A program made the position numbers and the translations under genes. The notes under the pieces were generated by a model that saw nothing but the letters and a program-made list of their open reading frames with translations, did not search any database and had not been told where the DNA came from. A DNA stretch of 64,000 nucleotides from Myotis daubentonii. Its lineage: Eukaryota; Chordata; Mammalia; Chiroptera; Vespertilionidae. Positions 31,601 through 42,372 of the stretch are shown in pieces. Position 1 is the first letter of the stretch, and the number at the start of each line of letters is the position of its first letter. The stretch is from NCBI RefSeq assembly GCF_963259705.1, contig NC_081847.1, forward strand, positions 74,088,469 to 74,152,468, given 5' to 3'.

Positions 31601-32099
31601 TTTCAAAAGAACGAAATAAGAAAGTCTCTGGACTCCAATGGAAGAACGGGCTTCAACAGGCAGGCCAGGACTGCGAGAGAAAGTTGGCCTGGCCTGATAT
31701 CCAGAGGCATACAGGAGACTGGCTGGCTTAGAACTTGGCCTTCAGGGCGGCCTTTCAGGGTGCTCCGGGAGAGAGCGGCTGCCCACAGCTGTAGCGGAAG
31801 CCAGTGATATTCTGCTGGGGAGTAAGTCAGGGGAACACAGGCTCCCTCTTCCCTTCCAGTGCCTGCTGAGCAGGGCAACTATACCCTCCTCCTTAGCAAT
31901 TCGCCTCACTTCTTGTCTTAGCTGAAGGCAGAGTGAGTGAGAAGATAATCAAGTAAATGTGTTTTCTCCAGGTTCCTGAGACTTGAGGTAGGCTTTTTTT
32001 TTTTTTAGTGTGAGGTAAAAGCTTTAGAGCAAAAACGTGCCCCAACAGGCAACCAGCTGTCCCTCTCCAAGGCTCTCAGTGATCTCAGCGTCTCACGAT

Positions 32100-32250
32100 G
32101 ATCTTGGGTTTGGGAGCGAGCCAGAGATGGATTTGAGGCAGAGCACACCATTTAGCAGCTTCGCATCCTTGGGCACGTCAGAGGGCTGCTCTGTGCCTTG
32201 GTGTTCTTGTTGGTAAGCTGAGATCAGAAGTCCTGCCCAGGTAAGGAGCA
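32100..32250 (+). mobile_element. MIR SINE fragment
   Basis: 'tttagcagcttcgcatccttgggcacgtcag' and 'tgctctgtgccttggtgttcttgttggtaagctgag' correspond to the sense MIR core. Confidence 0.6.
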
Positions 32251-32309
32251 AACCGTACCCTGTCTGTCTGCTTGTGAACGGCAGAGGGCTGTGTGGCTTG
32301 AATTATCGA

Positions 32310-32745
32310 ATGCATTCGTTTCCTAGGGCTGCCATAGCAAATTACCACCGACTTGGTGGCTTAAACCAACACACATCTAGTCTCTCTGAGTCCTGGAGGC
32401 TGGAGTCTGACACCCAGGCTGAGCAGAGCTGCACTCTCTCTGGAGGCTCTAGGGGACAGTCTTTGATTGTCTCTTCTAGCTTCTGGTGGCCATGACATTC
32501 CTTGTGGCTGCATCACTCCAATCTCTGCCTCCCTCTTGGAGACCTTTTCTTCTCTCTGTGCTTTCCTCTCTTCTAGGAATAGTTGTCATTGGATTTCAGG
32601 CCCCTGTGGGCAATCCAAGATGACCTCATCTCAAGATCTTTAACGTAATTGCATCCCCAAAGACGCTTTTCCCAAATAAGGTCACACTCACAGGTTTGGG
32701 GAGTAGGACATGGACAAGTTTTGCAGGAGGTCACCATTCAACCCA
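32310..32745 (-). mobile_element. MLT1-type MaLR solo LTR
   Basis: Antisense LTR: 'gctgccatagcaaattaccaccgacttggtggcttaaa', 'gcactctctctggaggctctaggg', 'ggcaatccaagatgacctcatctcaagatc', 'ttcccaaataaggtcacactcacagg', 'ggaggtcaccattcaaccc'. No internal retroviral sequence is attached. 32750-33085 is unique-looking. Confidence 0.8.
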
Positions 32746-33089
32746 TATGGCAAAGAAAGTGGGCATGGAAGCCACCAGGTATTTGTCAGATCCTGCTGGA
32801 CCTGTGTGCCATGCTGTGGTTCACAGAAGATGCCAGGTGAAGTTCACTATCCAGTGAACTTCACTCTGCCTGAACCACACTATCCAGTCACAATGGCAAC
32901 CTAAGGAATGGCTCCTGCTTGTGGCTCTGTTTCTCTCCTGACCTCTAGCTGCCTCCTGTCCTGCCTTCTAGTCAAATCAACTGCAACCTTACCTCGATGT
33001 CCTGGGAGGTGGCTCAGCACTGAGGGGACGTCCTGTAAATGCAAACCATTGATTTAAAGCTTTGTCCACACTTAGAAACTGAACAAGGA

Positions 33090-33255
33090 GTGTAGCCTAG
33101 TTAACAATATTTTGCCAATGCCGATTTTCTGGTTTTGCTATTGTATAGAAGTTATAAGATGCCACCACTGGGGGAAGCCAGGTTCAAGAGACTCCATGTG
33201 CTATTATTATAATTCCTGGTAAGTCTAGAATAATTTCAAAATAAAAAGTTGAAAA
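33090..33255 (+). mobile_element. L1M LINE 3' end
   Basis: 'gttataagatgccaccactgggggaagccagg', 'gactccatgtgctattattataattcctgg', ending 'aataatttcaaaataaaaagtt', the usual L1M tail. 33260-34000 is unique and GC-rich, with a (CCT)n-like stretch at 33790-33826; its frames have no recognised domain. Confidence 0.7.
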
Positions 33256-34004
33256 AGAAAGACCAAAACAGTGTCATAAATACCTCAAATCTCTAATAGA
33301 ATCCCCCCCTCCCCACCCTATTAGAAGGTAGAAGAAGGCAATCCCCTCTCCCTCCGCCCACGTGGGCTGAATTAATCCTCCCAGGGTAGCCTGGGATCCC
33401 CGTCCCCATGGGCTACTGGGAAGTGGCCTCATCCTACCCTGGCCCCATGCCCACCCCACGCCTTCTAGGAGCCTATCCTGATCTAGCTCCTCCCTTGGAA
33501 GGGAGTCCTGCCAGGTCCTCCCAAAGCCTCCTAGGCCAGGGCCCATCTGGTTTGCATACGCCTGGCTGGGCTGTCCCAGCACCGCCCTGCCCCATGGCCC
33601 AGGCAGGGTGAGCCCTGGACTGCTGCCACTTGCACAAGGCTCTGGTTCCCATTGGGCCTCTCCCTGAGCTTCCCTGGCAGGCACTTCGGCCTCTGTGACC
33701 CCCACCCTGAGTCAGATGCTCTGGGCTCCTGGGAGGAACTGCTCTGGCTGGAGGCCAGCCCACTCTCTCCTGACTTTGGTTGTCATTCCAGGTCTCCTCC
33801 TCCTCCTCCCCCTCCTCCTCCCCCTGGGGTAGGGTGCTCCCGCCTGCCTTTCTCCCGGGCAGACTCCAGCTTCCACCAGTCTGGGCAAGTTGTAGGTACC
33901 TTCCCTGGGCCACTCTTCTGGTTCTCCCTTTCCCTCCTTACCCACATGAAGGCTATCAGTCAGTTCTATACAGTGTGGTCTGGTGGTTGGCTATCCCAGG
34001 GAGT

Positions 34005-34130
34005 CATAAACTTGGAGTCTAGGGATGAACTTCAAGGACTCTGGGAACCCCCTGAACTTGTGCACCAAATGTCTGAACGTTTTTCTGACAGAGAAGTTGA
34101 TTCTCAAAAGGGTTCAGGACCCACAAATAA
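34005..34130. mobile_element. Ancient DNA-transposon relic, uncertain
   Basis: 'gatgaacttcaaggactctgggaaccccctgaacttgtg' and 'ttctcaaaagggttcaggaccc' resemble an old repeat with 'ccatgaaccccctgaa' and 'ctcaaaggggtccgtgaccc' phrases. The 160-codon frame at 33652-34134 runs into it, which argues against that frame being a gene. Confidence 0.4.
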
Positions 34131-34169
34131 TTGAGTGTCCCAGGGCATGAAGGGGCTGTACCACATCTG

Positions 34170-34320
34170 TTAGACACTTTGCTTCTGGCATCAGCTGCCT
34201 GGGCTACAATACTGTTTCTATCTCTCTAGCTCATCTCCATGCCTCAGTTTCCTCCCATGTTATATACATGAAATGATAACATCTACTGCATCAGGTAATA
34301 GGATTTGGGAGAGTCATGAA
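34170..34320 (+). mobile_element. MIR SINE
   Basis: 'ctagctcatctccatgcctcagtttcctcccatgttatatacatgaaatgataac' is a sense MIR core and tail. Confidence 0.65.
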
Positions 34321-34339
34321 TACAGGTTTGGACATAGGC

Positions 34340-35345
34340 CTGGAAGCCAGTCTGACCCTGCCTACTCCCTCATTGCCCCAAATCAAATCCAGCTCCAAGT
34401 TCTGTCCATTTATGTCTAAAACAGTTCTTGAATCCATCCTTTTCCCTCCGCACCTAGGGTCACCACTTGAGCTCCTCAACATTTCCCCTTACAACACCAT
34501 TTTCATAGCCCCCAGTTGATTTCTCTCATAAATCCCATCTCTTCATACTTGCAGACATTTACCCAAAAGCTGAAGTAATCGTAAAGAAATGTAAATCTGG
34601 GCAAGTTACTCCTCTAGTTAAAAATCTTTTAATGCTTTCAGATAATATACCTGAGATTTGTGACTTCGTGTCATAGAAATGTTCCCTAAAAACTGTACAA
34701 ATATTGAACTCTAATTAATGTCACACATGCTGCAATGTTGGGGTAAAGTGTACTCATGACTCTAATTTACCATAAAATGCATCAAAAATAAGATGGGCAG
34801 AAGGACGGACATTGGATGGCTTGATGGGTAATAAGTTATAAAGCAAATATGGCAAAATGTTAATTGTAGAATCTAGGTAGTGAGTACATGGGATTTCATC
34901 GTGCAACCCTTTCAACTTTTTCCTATGAAAAATTTCATAATAAAATCTTGGGAAAACTTTCTTTAACTGCTCACATCAGATTAGGATTAAATCCAAAGTG
35001 TTTGGGGTGACCCACAAGACCCTGCCCAATCTCCTTGTCTTCCTGTACGGATGCATCTTATGCCAATCTCTATCATTTCTTGTGTTCCAGACACAGGGTT
35101 TGTCTTTTAGTTTTTAAATGTAATCTCCCCTCTTGTTTTAGAGTTTCCATAGCTCTAATCATAACTTTAACATAGTCGATTGTGTAATTATAGGTGGAAC
35201 CATAGGACACGCCATTTCTATAGGTGAGTGAGTCAAATGTTAGCAATTTCTTATGACTCAAAGGATTGCTTGGTGACTTCTCACCCCTAGACACTGAGCT
35301 CTGGGAGGAATGGTGCCTAGCATAATGTCTGGTAACTGGCATGGA
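34340..35345 (+). mobile_element. L2 LINE, split by an L1 3' end
   Basis: Left part 34340-34650 ('gcaagttactcctctagttaaaaatcttttaatgc') and right part from 34961 ('aggattaaatccaaagtgtttgggg', 'cacaagaccctgcccaatctccttg', later 'gagctctgggaggaatggtgcctagcataatgtc'). Order and strand agree with one L2 copy. Confidence 0.6.
34655..34960 (+). mobile_element. L1M LINE 3' end
   Basis: 'atggcaaaatgttaattgtagaatctaggtagtgagtacatggg' and 'aactttttcctatgaaaaatttcataataaaatc' are a typical L1M 3' end. 35345-35930 is unique-looking. Confidence 0.7.
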
Positions 35346-35931
35346 ACATTTTCTTTTAAGAATTAATTAAATTGATGAATTAATTTATGGACAATCAGCC
35401 TCCTATATTTTGACAATCTAATTCCTTGACTATACATATTTGAAAGAGTTGAGAGTTGGAGAAATTCTCACTTTTCTCTGACCTAAGCCAGTTCTTTGTT
35501 ATACAAGTAAAGAATCCTATCCCCCCCAAATCTAGATATTTCTACAAAGCAAACCTTTCCACTTCTCCCAATTCTCAGCTCTAAGCTCTAGTTTTGTTTT
35601 TCACAGATATGGGCAGAGCCAAGCATTGATGACCATTGGGTTCAGGCAGTTCTTAGAGCACGACCTGCCACCAAGAAAGGAAGAGGAGTTTTTGACTGAA
35701 TCCCAGATGGGCCACTTTTAATAGCTGTTAATGGGTAAAGCGTTACCTCTCTGATTCCTGGTTTTCCCATGGTTAAATTTACATAGTCAGGTCCACTTTC
35801 CAGAACTGTGATGACTAAATGAAGGAATTTGTGAAGAGCCAGACGAGTAGGTTCTTTATTTCCTTGTGATGTGATCCTCATCCATTCACTGTAGGCATGA
35901 GTAGTCAAGAAAGCAGCTTCACCCTTGAGGG

Positions 35932-36320
35932 TGTTGGGGACCTACAGGCTAAAGATGTGGTCCTAATCCCAGGAGCCTGTGAAAATTTTACTTTACATGG
36001 TCAAAAGGAATTAAGATTGCAGATGCAATTGAGGTTGCTAATCAGTTGACCTGAAGATGGGAACATTATCCTGGATTATCTAGGTAAACCCAATATAGTA
36101 TTATCACATGAGCACTTAAAAGGAGAGCTGGAGAAGAGAAAGGAATGGATTTTCCCACAAAGCCTCTAGAATGGAATGAAGGCCAAATGACACCTTAATT
36201 TTAGCTGAAGGACCTGTGCCAGACTTCATATCTATAGAACTATAAGATATTATTAAATCTGTGTTGTTTTAAGTATCCAATTTGAGGTTATTTGTTGTAA
36301 TAGCAATAGAAAACTAAGGC
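35932..36320 (+). mobile_element. MLT1-type MaLR solo LTR
   Basis: 'gatgtggtcctaatcccaggagcctgtg', 'catggtcaaaaggaattaagattgcagatgcaattgagg', 'ttatcctggattatctagg', 'tctgtgttgttttaag', 'ttgtaatagcaatagaaaactaagg'. Sense orientation; no internal region. Confidence 0.85.
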
Positions 36321-36324
36321 AGTG

Positions 36325-36855
36325 GTCTTCTAATCTTTTCTTTCTCCCCCTACTTTTCTTTTCTTTTCTTTTCTTTTCTTTTCTTTTCTTTTCTTTTCTT
36401 TTCTTTTCTTTTCTTTTCTTTTCTTTTCCTTTCCTTTCCTTTCCTTTCCTTTCCTTTCCTTTCCTTTCCTTTCCTTTCCTTTCCGTTTCTTTCCTTTCCT
36501 TTCCTTTCCTTTCCTTTCCTTTCCTTTCCTTTCCTTTCCTTTCCTTTCCTTTCCTTTCCTTTCCTTTCCTTTCCTTTCCTTTCCTTTCCTTTCCTTTCCC
36601 TTTCTTTCCTTTCTTCTTCCTCTCCTCTTCCTCCTTTTTATTTGTCTCTTCCTCTCCCTTCCTTCTTCCTTCCTTCCTTCCTTCCTTCCTTCCTTCCTTC
36701 CTTCCTTCCTTCCTTCCTTCCTTCCTTCTTTCCTCCCTCCCTCCCTTTCTTCCTTTCTTCCTTCTTCCCTTCTTCCTTCTTCCCCTCTCCTCCTCCTCCT
36801 CCTCCTCCTCCTCCTCCTCCTCCTCCTCCTCCTCCTCCTCCTTTTGCTTCTCCTT
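36325..36855. repeat. Polypyrimidine block of several microsatellites
   Basis: In order: (CTTTT)15 at 36353-36427; (CCTTT)n at 36428-36484 and, after one G-containing break, 36492-36600; mixed TC; (CCTT)n at 36668-36728; (CCT)n at 36788-36842. Nearly all bases on the + strand are C or T. The 254- and 185-codon minus-strand frames of K/E/R/G repeats are by-products. 36860-37440 is unique-looking. Confidence 0.97.
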
Positions 36856-37439
36856 CTTCTTTGGCAGTTGTGTTCTGCTAAGTCCAAGAGAGTGTGTCAC
36901 ATAATGTAATGAGACATGGTTCCTAATAGAGGATGGGCCAATAGTGTTCATTTGAGGCAGCTTTGTGGTTTCTGTAGACCTAGCAGGCAGCCTCTCACAG
37001 TGGCTTCTGTCTCTCACTCATTGGTCAATCCAAGCATATGAGTAAATTTCTCCTTCAATTGCCAGCAAGCAAGGAGAAGGTGGGAAAGACAGCTACTGGC
37101 TAGACTCCAGGCTGCAGAAAAGCCAGCAACTGGCTCCAATCATTCCTCATTGGTTGGAATCATACTTGGACAGAGAATTAGAGAGGAGATATTCAACTTC
37201 ATTTGAAGAAGAGTAACACACAGGGACAAATGTGCATTCTTGGATTTCTGTTGAGATCTCTCCCTGCTCTTTCATTGGCCGGAAAGCTGGCCTCATTTCC
37301 TTGGTTACAAAAGGCCATACTTGATAAGAAAAAGGATGGTGTAGACAAGACAGCTTAGAAGTTTTAGGTGATACATGTCAAGCCCTAAACATTTGAAGTG
37401 GGCCATGTGAGGCACCACAGTTGTCCCATGCCTGACAAT

Positions 37440-37620
37440 AGGCTTGGGACTGAGCATTTGTGACCTCATTTCATCTTTGCAATGCTGGCCTGAGGTAAGA
37501 ACTATTACTTCTCTTTTATAGATGAGGAAACTAAGGCTCAGAAAAGTGAATACATCACCTTATTATCATGTTCCCAATCACAGGTGAAGGTGGATTGGAA
37601 CCCAAGTTTTTAAGACCAGA
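37440..37620 (-). mobile_element. MIR SINE
   Basis: 'acttctcttttatagatgaggaaactaaggctcagaaaagtg' with 'ggattggaacccaag'. 37620-38290 is unique-looking. Confidence 0.8.
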
Positions 37621-38289
37621 AAAATGTAACATTTTTTTCCATTTGGACCTTCCTCTAGGCAATTAATGCCACCATTCTTTAGGGAATGCATTTCTTTCTT
37701 GGTCACCAACCTAACGACGAATAAATAACGGATTGCTGCTATAAAGCCTGATTCTCAGACCACACCCAGGTAGATGTCCCATTGTCCTCAGTAACAGTTA
37801 ACTTGAGTGAGAGATTGGCTGATTAACAATAATACTATCACATGCTATTTGTAGACAACCACTCTTCAAAGAGTCCAAAGTTCTTGATCTAATCCAGTCT
37901 CGCTGTGTTACTCGTAAGTCAGGTTTTTGCCTTTTCACAGAGAGGGCTCATATTCAGAGAGGACTAGGTCTTGTCGGTCATCATACAGAGGGTGAGTATC
38001 CTCCACTGGTGGTCCATCAGTAACTTGTTCAACCTTTTATGACTTTGCTCTCCATGGAAGTCAGGCCAGGTCTGTCATCATGGATATTGTTTTCCATGAG
38101 CCTTTGGCATTGCTCAGTTCACAGAAGCTGGACAGACTGCTTCATATGAATTTTCAAGGCTTTGCAAAGGGTTTATCTGGACTCATCTCCAGACAGAGGC
38201 ATCTACGAATTGCTCCTGAGAATAGCCTCATCATCTGTATTGTCATTGTCTTCATCTTGTCCTCCTCCTCCTTCTCCAACACAAACTCT

Positions 38290-38480
38290 TAGTTAGTGAT
38301 AGCTATATTCCAGGTCCTGTTCTAGGCACTTTAGAGGGACTGCTTGACTTATTCCTTATAATTACCACTAATGGTAGTTATGGTTACCATCCCCATTTTA
38401 CATAAAACTGAGGCTCAGAGTGAATAAAATTTTATTTCATTCTGATAGTTGACAGTATAAACTGTCCCAGGTCAACCTGA
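38290..38480 (-). mobile_element. MIR SINE
   Basis: 'ttccaggtcctgttctaggcacttt', 'ccatccccattttacataaaactgaggctcagag', antisense MIR. Confidence 0.75.
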
Positions 38481-38544
38481 GAAGCTCTGAGGCTTTACAC
38501 CCTACCACAGAGCCAAGCATACAGAAGACACTCAATGATTCAAA

Positions 38545-38735
38545 TAACAGAATAACTAACATTTATAAAGTGCAGGCACATTAGACATTGTAATTTTTAA
38601 TCCTTGCAATAATCTTATGAGTAGATATTTGTATCTCAATTATATAAAAAATGAAGTAAGACTTAGAAAAGTAAATAATTCATTAAGTTCATAAAGTTAA
38701 AAAAATGTGGCAAAGTTGTATTTTAATTGCCATAT
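38545..38735 (-). mobile_element. MIR SINE
   Basis: 'taacatttataaagtgcagg', 'taatccttgcaataatcttatgagtag' and a degraded 'aaaatgaagtaagacttagaaaag'. Confidence 0.6.
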
Positions 38736-38784
38736 TTTCAGATTCAGAAATCTCTACACTTAATCCATAAACTCATTTGAATCA

Positions 38785-38840
38785 ATGAGGGATGGAATGG
38801 TGGATGGATGGATGGGTGGATGGGTGGGTGGATGATGGGG
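38785..38840. repeat. (GGAT)n/(GGTG)n microsatellite
   Basis: Degenerate GGAT/GGTG tetranucleotide run. 38845-39940 is unique-looking. Confidence 0.9.
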
Positions 38841-39944
38841 GAAGAGTGGATGGGGCAGTACTTTTCGCTTATGCTTTCCTGTTTCAAATGCTTAATTCCT
38901 CATGACAACAGAATACTAGTGACACAAATACATGTGCAGCACAGTCCGAAACCTTCAGGGACTTATGTAAATTAACATGGATTTTCTTAGCCACAGACGG
39001 AGACTTACACTCTAAAACGGGACATTTCAAAAGCGAAGTGAGTGCTGGCTCATGGAACTCAGCTCCAAGATCGTCTGATCTAATGAATGTCAAGGGGAGA
39101 GCTACTCATGATGGAAGAATGCAGATTGCACCAGGTTGAAGAAGAGCAGAGTGACAAGCTCCTCTTTGCATTATAAATTATCTCAACATCTTTAAGGTAT
39201 GAGAATTTGAATGATTCCGTCTGGAATAGAAGAAGCTAAGGTGTGCTGGGACACATACTGATTTCTCAACCTAGAGTCTGGTGTATGGACCTGATGGACT
39301 CTTTGGTCCCATTTGCTACTCCAGCAGTTAGAGACTCTGGAAGGAGAATCTATTTTATTAGGAATTAGTCACAATTCAAGGAGAAGAAGGAAGCCACCAT
39401 TCAGATGAGCATCTTGCATAAGAATGTCTCTTCAGGACCAGGGTCCAGCTTCCTTTGGTTGAATGCTTCTGGTAGCAGGTCACCAGGGACTAGCTTATCT
39501 GGAGGCAGAGGCCATGGGATTTATGTTGCTCAAAGGAGCTTGGCTGCCCCTACATCACCATCACCATTCAGTGACGTGATGATTAAAATTCCAAAAGGGC
39601 TGAAATGTTCTTGGGGTTAAAATGACACGTTTGCAAATGCCTTTGGCAGGATAAATACACAAGAGAGTGTGTAAGTAAAACTTCTGCCTCTCTGCTGTAG
39701 ACAATACTCTTGCAGTTGCCGAGGCAAGCATAGCATTGCACCAGGAACTGCAGTCTTTTTACCATCTGATCTTGCTGAGGACCAGGAGAGAGGTTTGGAG
39801 ACAACTGATTGCAGAGCCAAAACTGGGCTCCTCTCTGCACACTTGGGTCTCAGCGACCCAGGAGTAAGAGTGCATTTGCTCACTAAGAGAATTTTACTCA
39901 TGTGTGCAATTTCCCCCCATGAAATGAAGTTGCAAATACTTCTC

Positions 39945-40395
39945 TTTTTTTTAGTTGAATTTATTGGGAGTGAAATTGGTTAATAAAATTATAAAGGTTT
40001 CAGGGATACAATTCTATAATGCATCCTCTGTATTGTATTGTATTGTATTGTATTGTATTGTATTGTATTGTATTGTATTGTATTGTATGTTCACCACCCC
40101 AAGTCAAGTCTCCTTCCACACCATTTATCCTCCCTTTACCCACTCCTACCTCCCCTCATCTCCTTTCCCTTTGGCAGTCACCATCCTGTTGTCTATGAGT
40201 GTTTTTTTTTTTTCTTAATCCCTTCAACTTCTTCACCCAGCTACCTCCTCCTCCCCTCTGACAGCTGTCAGTCTGTTCTCTGTATCTATGAGTCTGCTGC
40301 TTTTTTGTTTGTTAGCTTCTTTTGTTCATTAGATTCCACATATAAATGAAATCATATGGTACTTGTCTTTCTGTGACTGGTTTGTATTATGCAAA
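39945..40395 (-). mobile_element. L1 LINE 3' UTR with (TATTG)n expansion
   Basis: Antisense younger L1: 'gttgaatttattgggagtgaaattgg', 'ggtttcagggatacaattctataatgcatc', then 11-12 TATTG units (40031-40088), 'gttcaccaccccaagtcaagtctcc' and 'ttcattagattccacatataaatgaaatcatatgg'. Confidence 0.8.
40031..40088. repeat. (TATTG)n microsatellite
   Basis: Uninterrupted pentanucleotide run grown from the 'tgtattgtattg' stretch of the L1. Confidence 0.97.
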
Positions 40396-40464
40396 TACTT
40401 CTTCCTTGTTCCCTCTCTCCCTCCTTCTTATCTTCCTTTTCTTTATCACTTAAGAAAGAACACC

Positions 40465-40700
40465 CACTATTCCAGTCATCTATTGCTACATAGCAAAAGA
40501 TACCACATGTAGTGGCTTAAAACAATAGCAATCCTTCATTATGCCGGTGTACTGGAAGATGGGGCGGGTCTTGGTGGGTCAGCTTCTCTCTGTGACATGC
40601 TGCCAGTTGAGCCAGCTCACCTGTCCCAGAAGCCCAGAATCTCATTTCTACAGCACTGTCTTGGTCAAGCAACATAATGGCTTTTAAAAATCTACCACCC
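40465..40700 (-). mobile_element. Old LTR-type repeat fragment
   Basis: 'catctattgctacatagcaaaagataccacatgtagtggcttaaaacaatagcaatcc' is the antisense LTR 3' end wording also seen at 9395. It may pair with 41345-41710. Confidence 0.5.
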
Positions 40701-40879
40701 TCAGCTTATAGGTGGTGGGCACGTGGTGTGAGTTACTTAACAGTAACAGTAATGGCAGACATTCAGGACTCCATATGACCTAATAGAAAGTGCTAAGTTC
40801 CCGAGGTTAGCAGCAGAATTTTGGCTGGACCCGGGACCTGAGAGGTCCATAATATTAATCAAGAATGGTGAATTCATAT

Positions 40880-41090
40880 CATGCTGACAATTTATAGCCA
40901 AGTAAATTTAGTTATGCTAAACAAACTAGACAGACCTTAGTTTCCTCAATTATAAAATGGAGATAATTCTCTCTAACATTATTTCTTTGTGAATAGTAAA
41001 GGTGATAAAAAAAAAAAGGAGGGAGGACACTTATTAAAGTACTTGAGTTGTAGTGGGAAGTCAGTAGATGGAAGCTACATATTTATTTGA
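40880..41090 (+). mobile_element. MIR SINE
   Basis: 'accttagtttcctcaattataaaatggagataattctctctaac' is a sense MIR core. Confidence 0.6.
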
Positions 41091-41184
41091 GTAGTGAAAC
41101 GTTTTCCAGAAATCCTTTGAGATCCATTGAATATGAGCTCATTATTTATTTTTGTCATTGTTTTCTTGCTCCTCTATTTTTTGT

Positions 41185-42138
41185 AACTCATTTTTCTTAT
41201 TATAACAGCAATACATAAACACTTTAAATATTTAGAAAATATAGATAAACAAAATAATAAGCAAATAAAAACTATTTGTAATAATGCAATCCAGAGGTAA
41301 CACTTGGAAACTTTCAGGTATGTGCTCAGATATATATTAATTGGTTATCCTTAGAAAAATGTGCCACCCCAGGTCTCAGGCCTTAACACAGCAATCACTC
41401 ACACTCATGCAGTCGAGCCTCTGATCTGGGCTGGATTTGGCTGGGCAGCTCTGCTCTCCTCCACGTGGCTCTCATTCTCCAGGGAACAAAAGCCAGTCCA
41501 GCTATATTCTTCTCATGAACATGGGCAGAAAAGCCAGACAAGTGAGGATGTGTGAGCATTCTTCTGACCTCTGGTTGTAACTGGCATGCTCACATTTTCA
41601 CCCCATCCAATTGGTCAAAGCAATTCATATGGCTGACACCAAAATTTAAGGACAAAGGGTGTAGATTCAGAAAGGAGTCCAGAATCAGGGCCAACTATGT
41701 AATCTATCATAATGTATAATTTTGTTTTGTTTTGGGGAAAAAAAGGCTCAAATTACACATATTTTTGTTATTCATTTTTTTCACTTAATATATTTCTGAA
41801 AGAAACTCCCATGTAATAAAATAGTCTTCTGTACCAGCACTTATATGCATTGTACCTTTATTCCATTGAATGAATGTTTTGCAAATTGTTTAATCAGTTG
41901 GCTATTATTGGCTATTTGGGCTATTCCTAGATTTTCAGTATTATGATAATTGTAACTCTTGATTTATGTGTGTCCATGATCATATTCTATATTGCTATGT
42001 CAAAATTATAAAATAAGGTTCTAATATATGATGCTAAATTGTCAACACTCGGAAAAGCAATGCCATCTTATATGCTCCCCCTAGCAGTATATTACAGTAC
42101 CTACTTCCTTCAAGTCCCACCTACATTGGGTATTGTCA
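41185..42138 (+). mobile_element. L1M LINE 3' region, interrupted twice
   Basis: 'aacagcaatacataaacactttaaatatttagaaaatatag' at the left; after the LTR fragment at 41345-41710 come 'ctcccatgtaataaaatagtc', 'aattgtttaatcagttggc', 'gctattcctagattttcagt', and up to 42138 'cccacctacattgggtattgtca'. A Helitron follows at 42139. Confidence 0.6.
41345..41710 (-). mobile_element. Old LTR-type repeat fragment
   Basis: 'ggatttggctgggcagctctgctctcctccacgtggctctc', 'catccaattggtcaaagcaattcatatggc' and 'gccaactatgtaatctatca' belong to the same kind of LTR relic as 9395-9830. Confidence 0.5.
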
Positions 42139-42372
42139 TCCTATATAATAAAAGGCTAATATGCAAATTGTCCCCTTGGGAGTTCCACCAACCAGGAGTT
42201 CGACCACTCGCTATGACATGCTGTGATCACCAGGGGGCAGCATGGAACAAAGGAAGGTGCAGGCGGACATCCAGCAGCTGGGGGAAGGAAAGCCCTGGGG
42301 AGGGATTGGCCCTAATCGCTGGCCAGGCCTAAGGATCTACCCATGCACAAATTTCCTGCACTGGGCCTCCAG
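42139..42372 (+). mobile_element. HeliBat-type Helitron inside L1
   Basis: 234 bp. 5' end TCCTATATAATAAAAGGCTA at 42139 after an A. It contains 'gctgtgatcaccagggggcagcatgg'. The 3' hairpin is eroded ('atgcacaaatttcctgcac', 42343-42361) and the final CTAG reads CCAG at 42369-42372, followed by T. Non-autonomous. Confidence 0.92.

Noticed and set aside
33652..34134. 160-codon frame with a proline run
   Set aside because: The proline run is a CCT microsatellite, and the C-terminal part falls in an old repeat.
36253..37017. 254-codon minus-strand frame rich in K, E, R and G
   Set aside because: Direct translation of the polypyrimidine microsatellite block.
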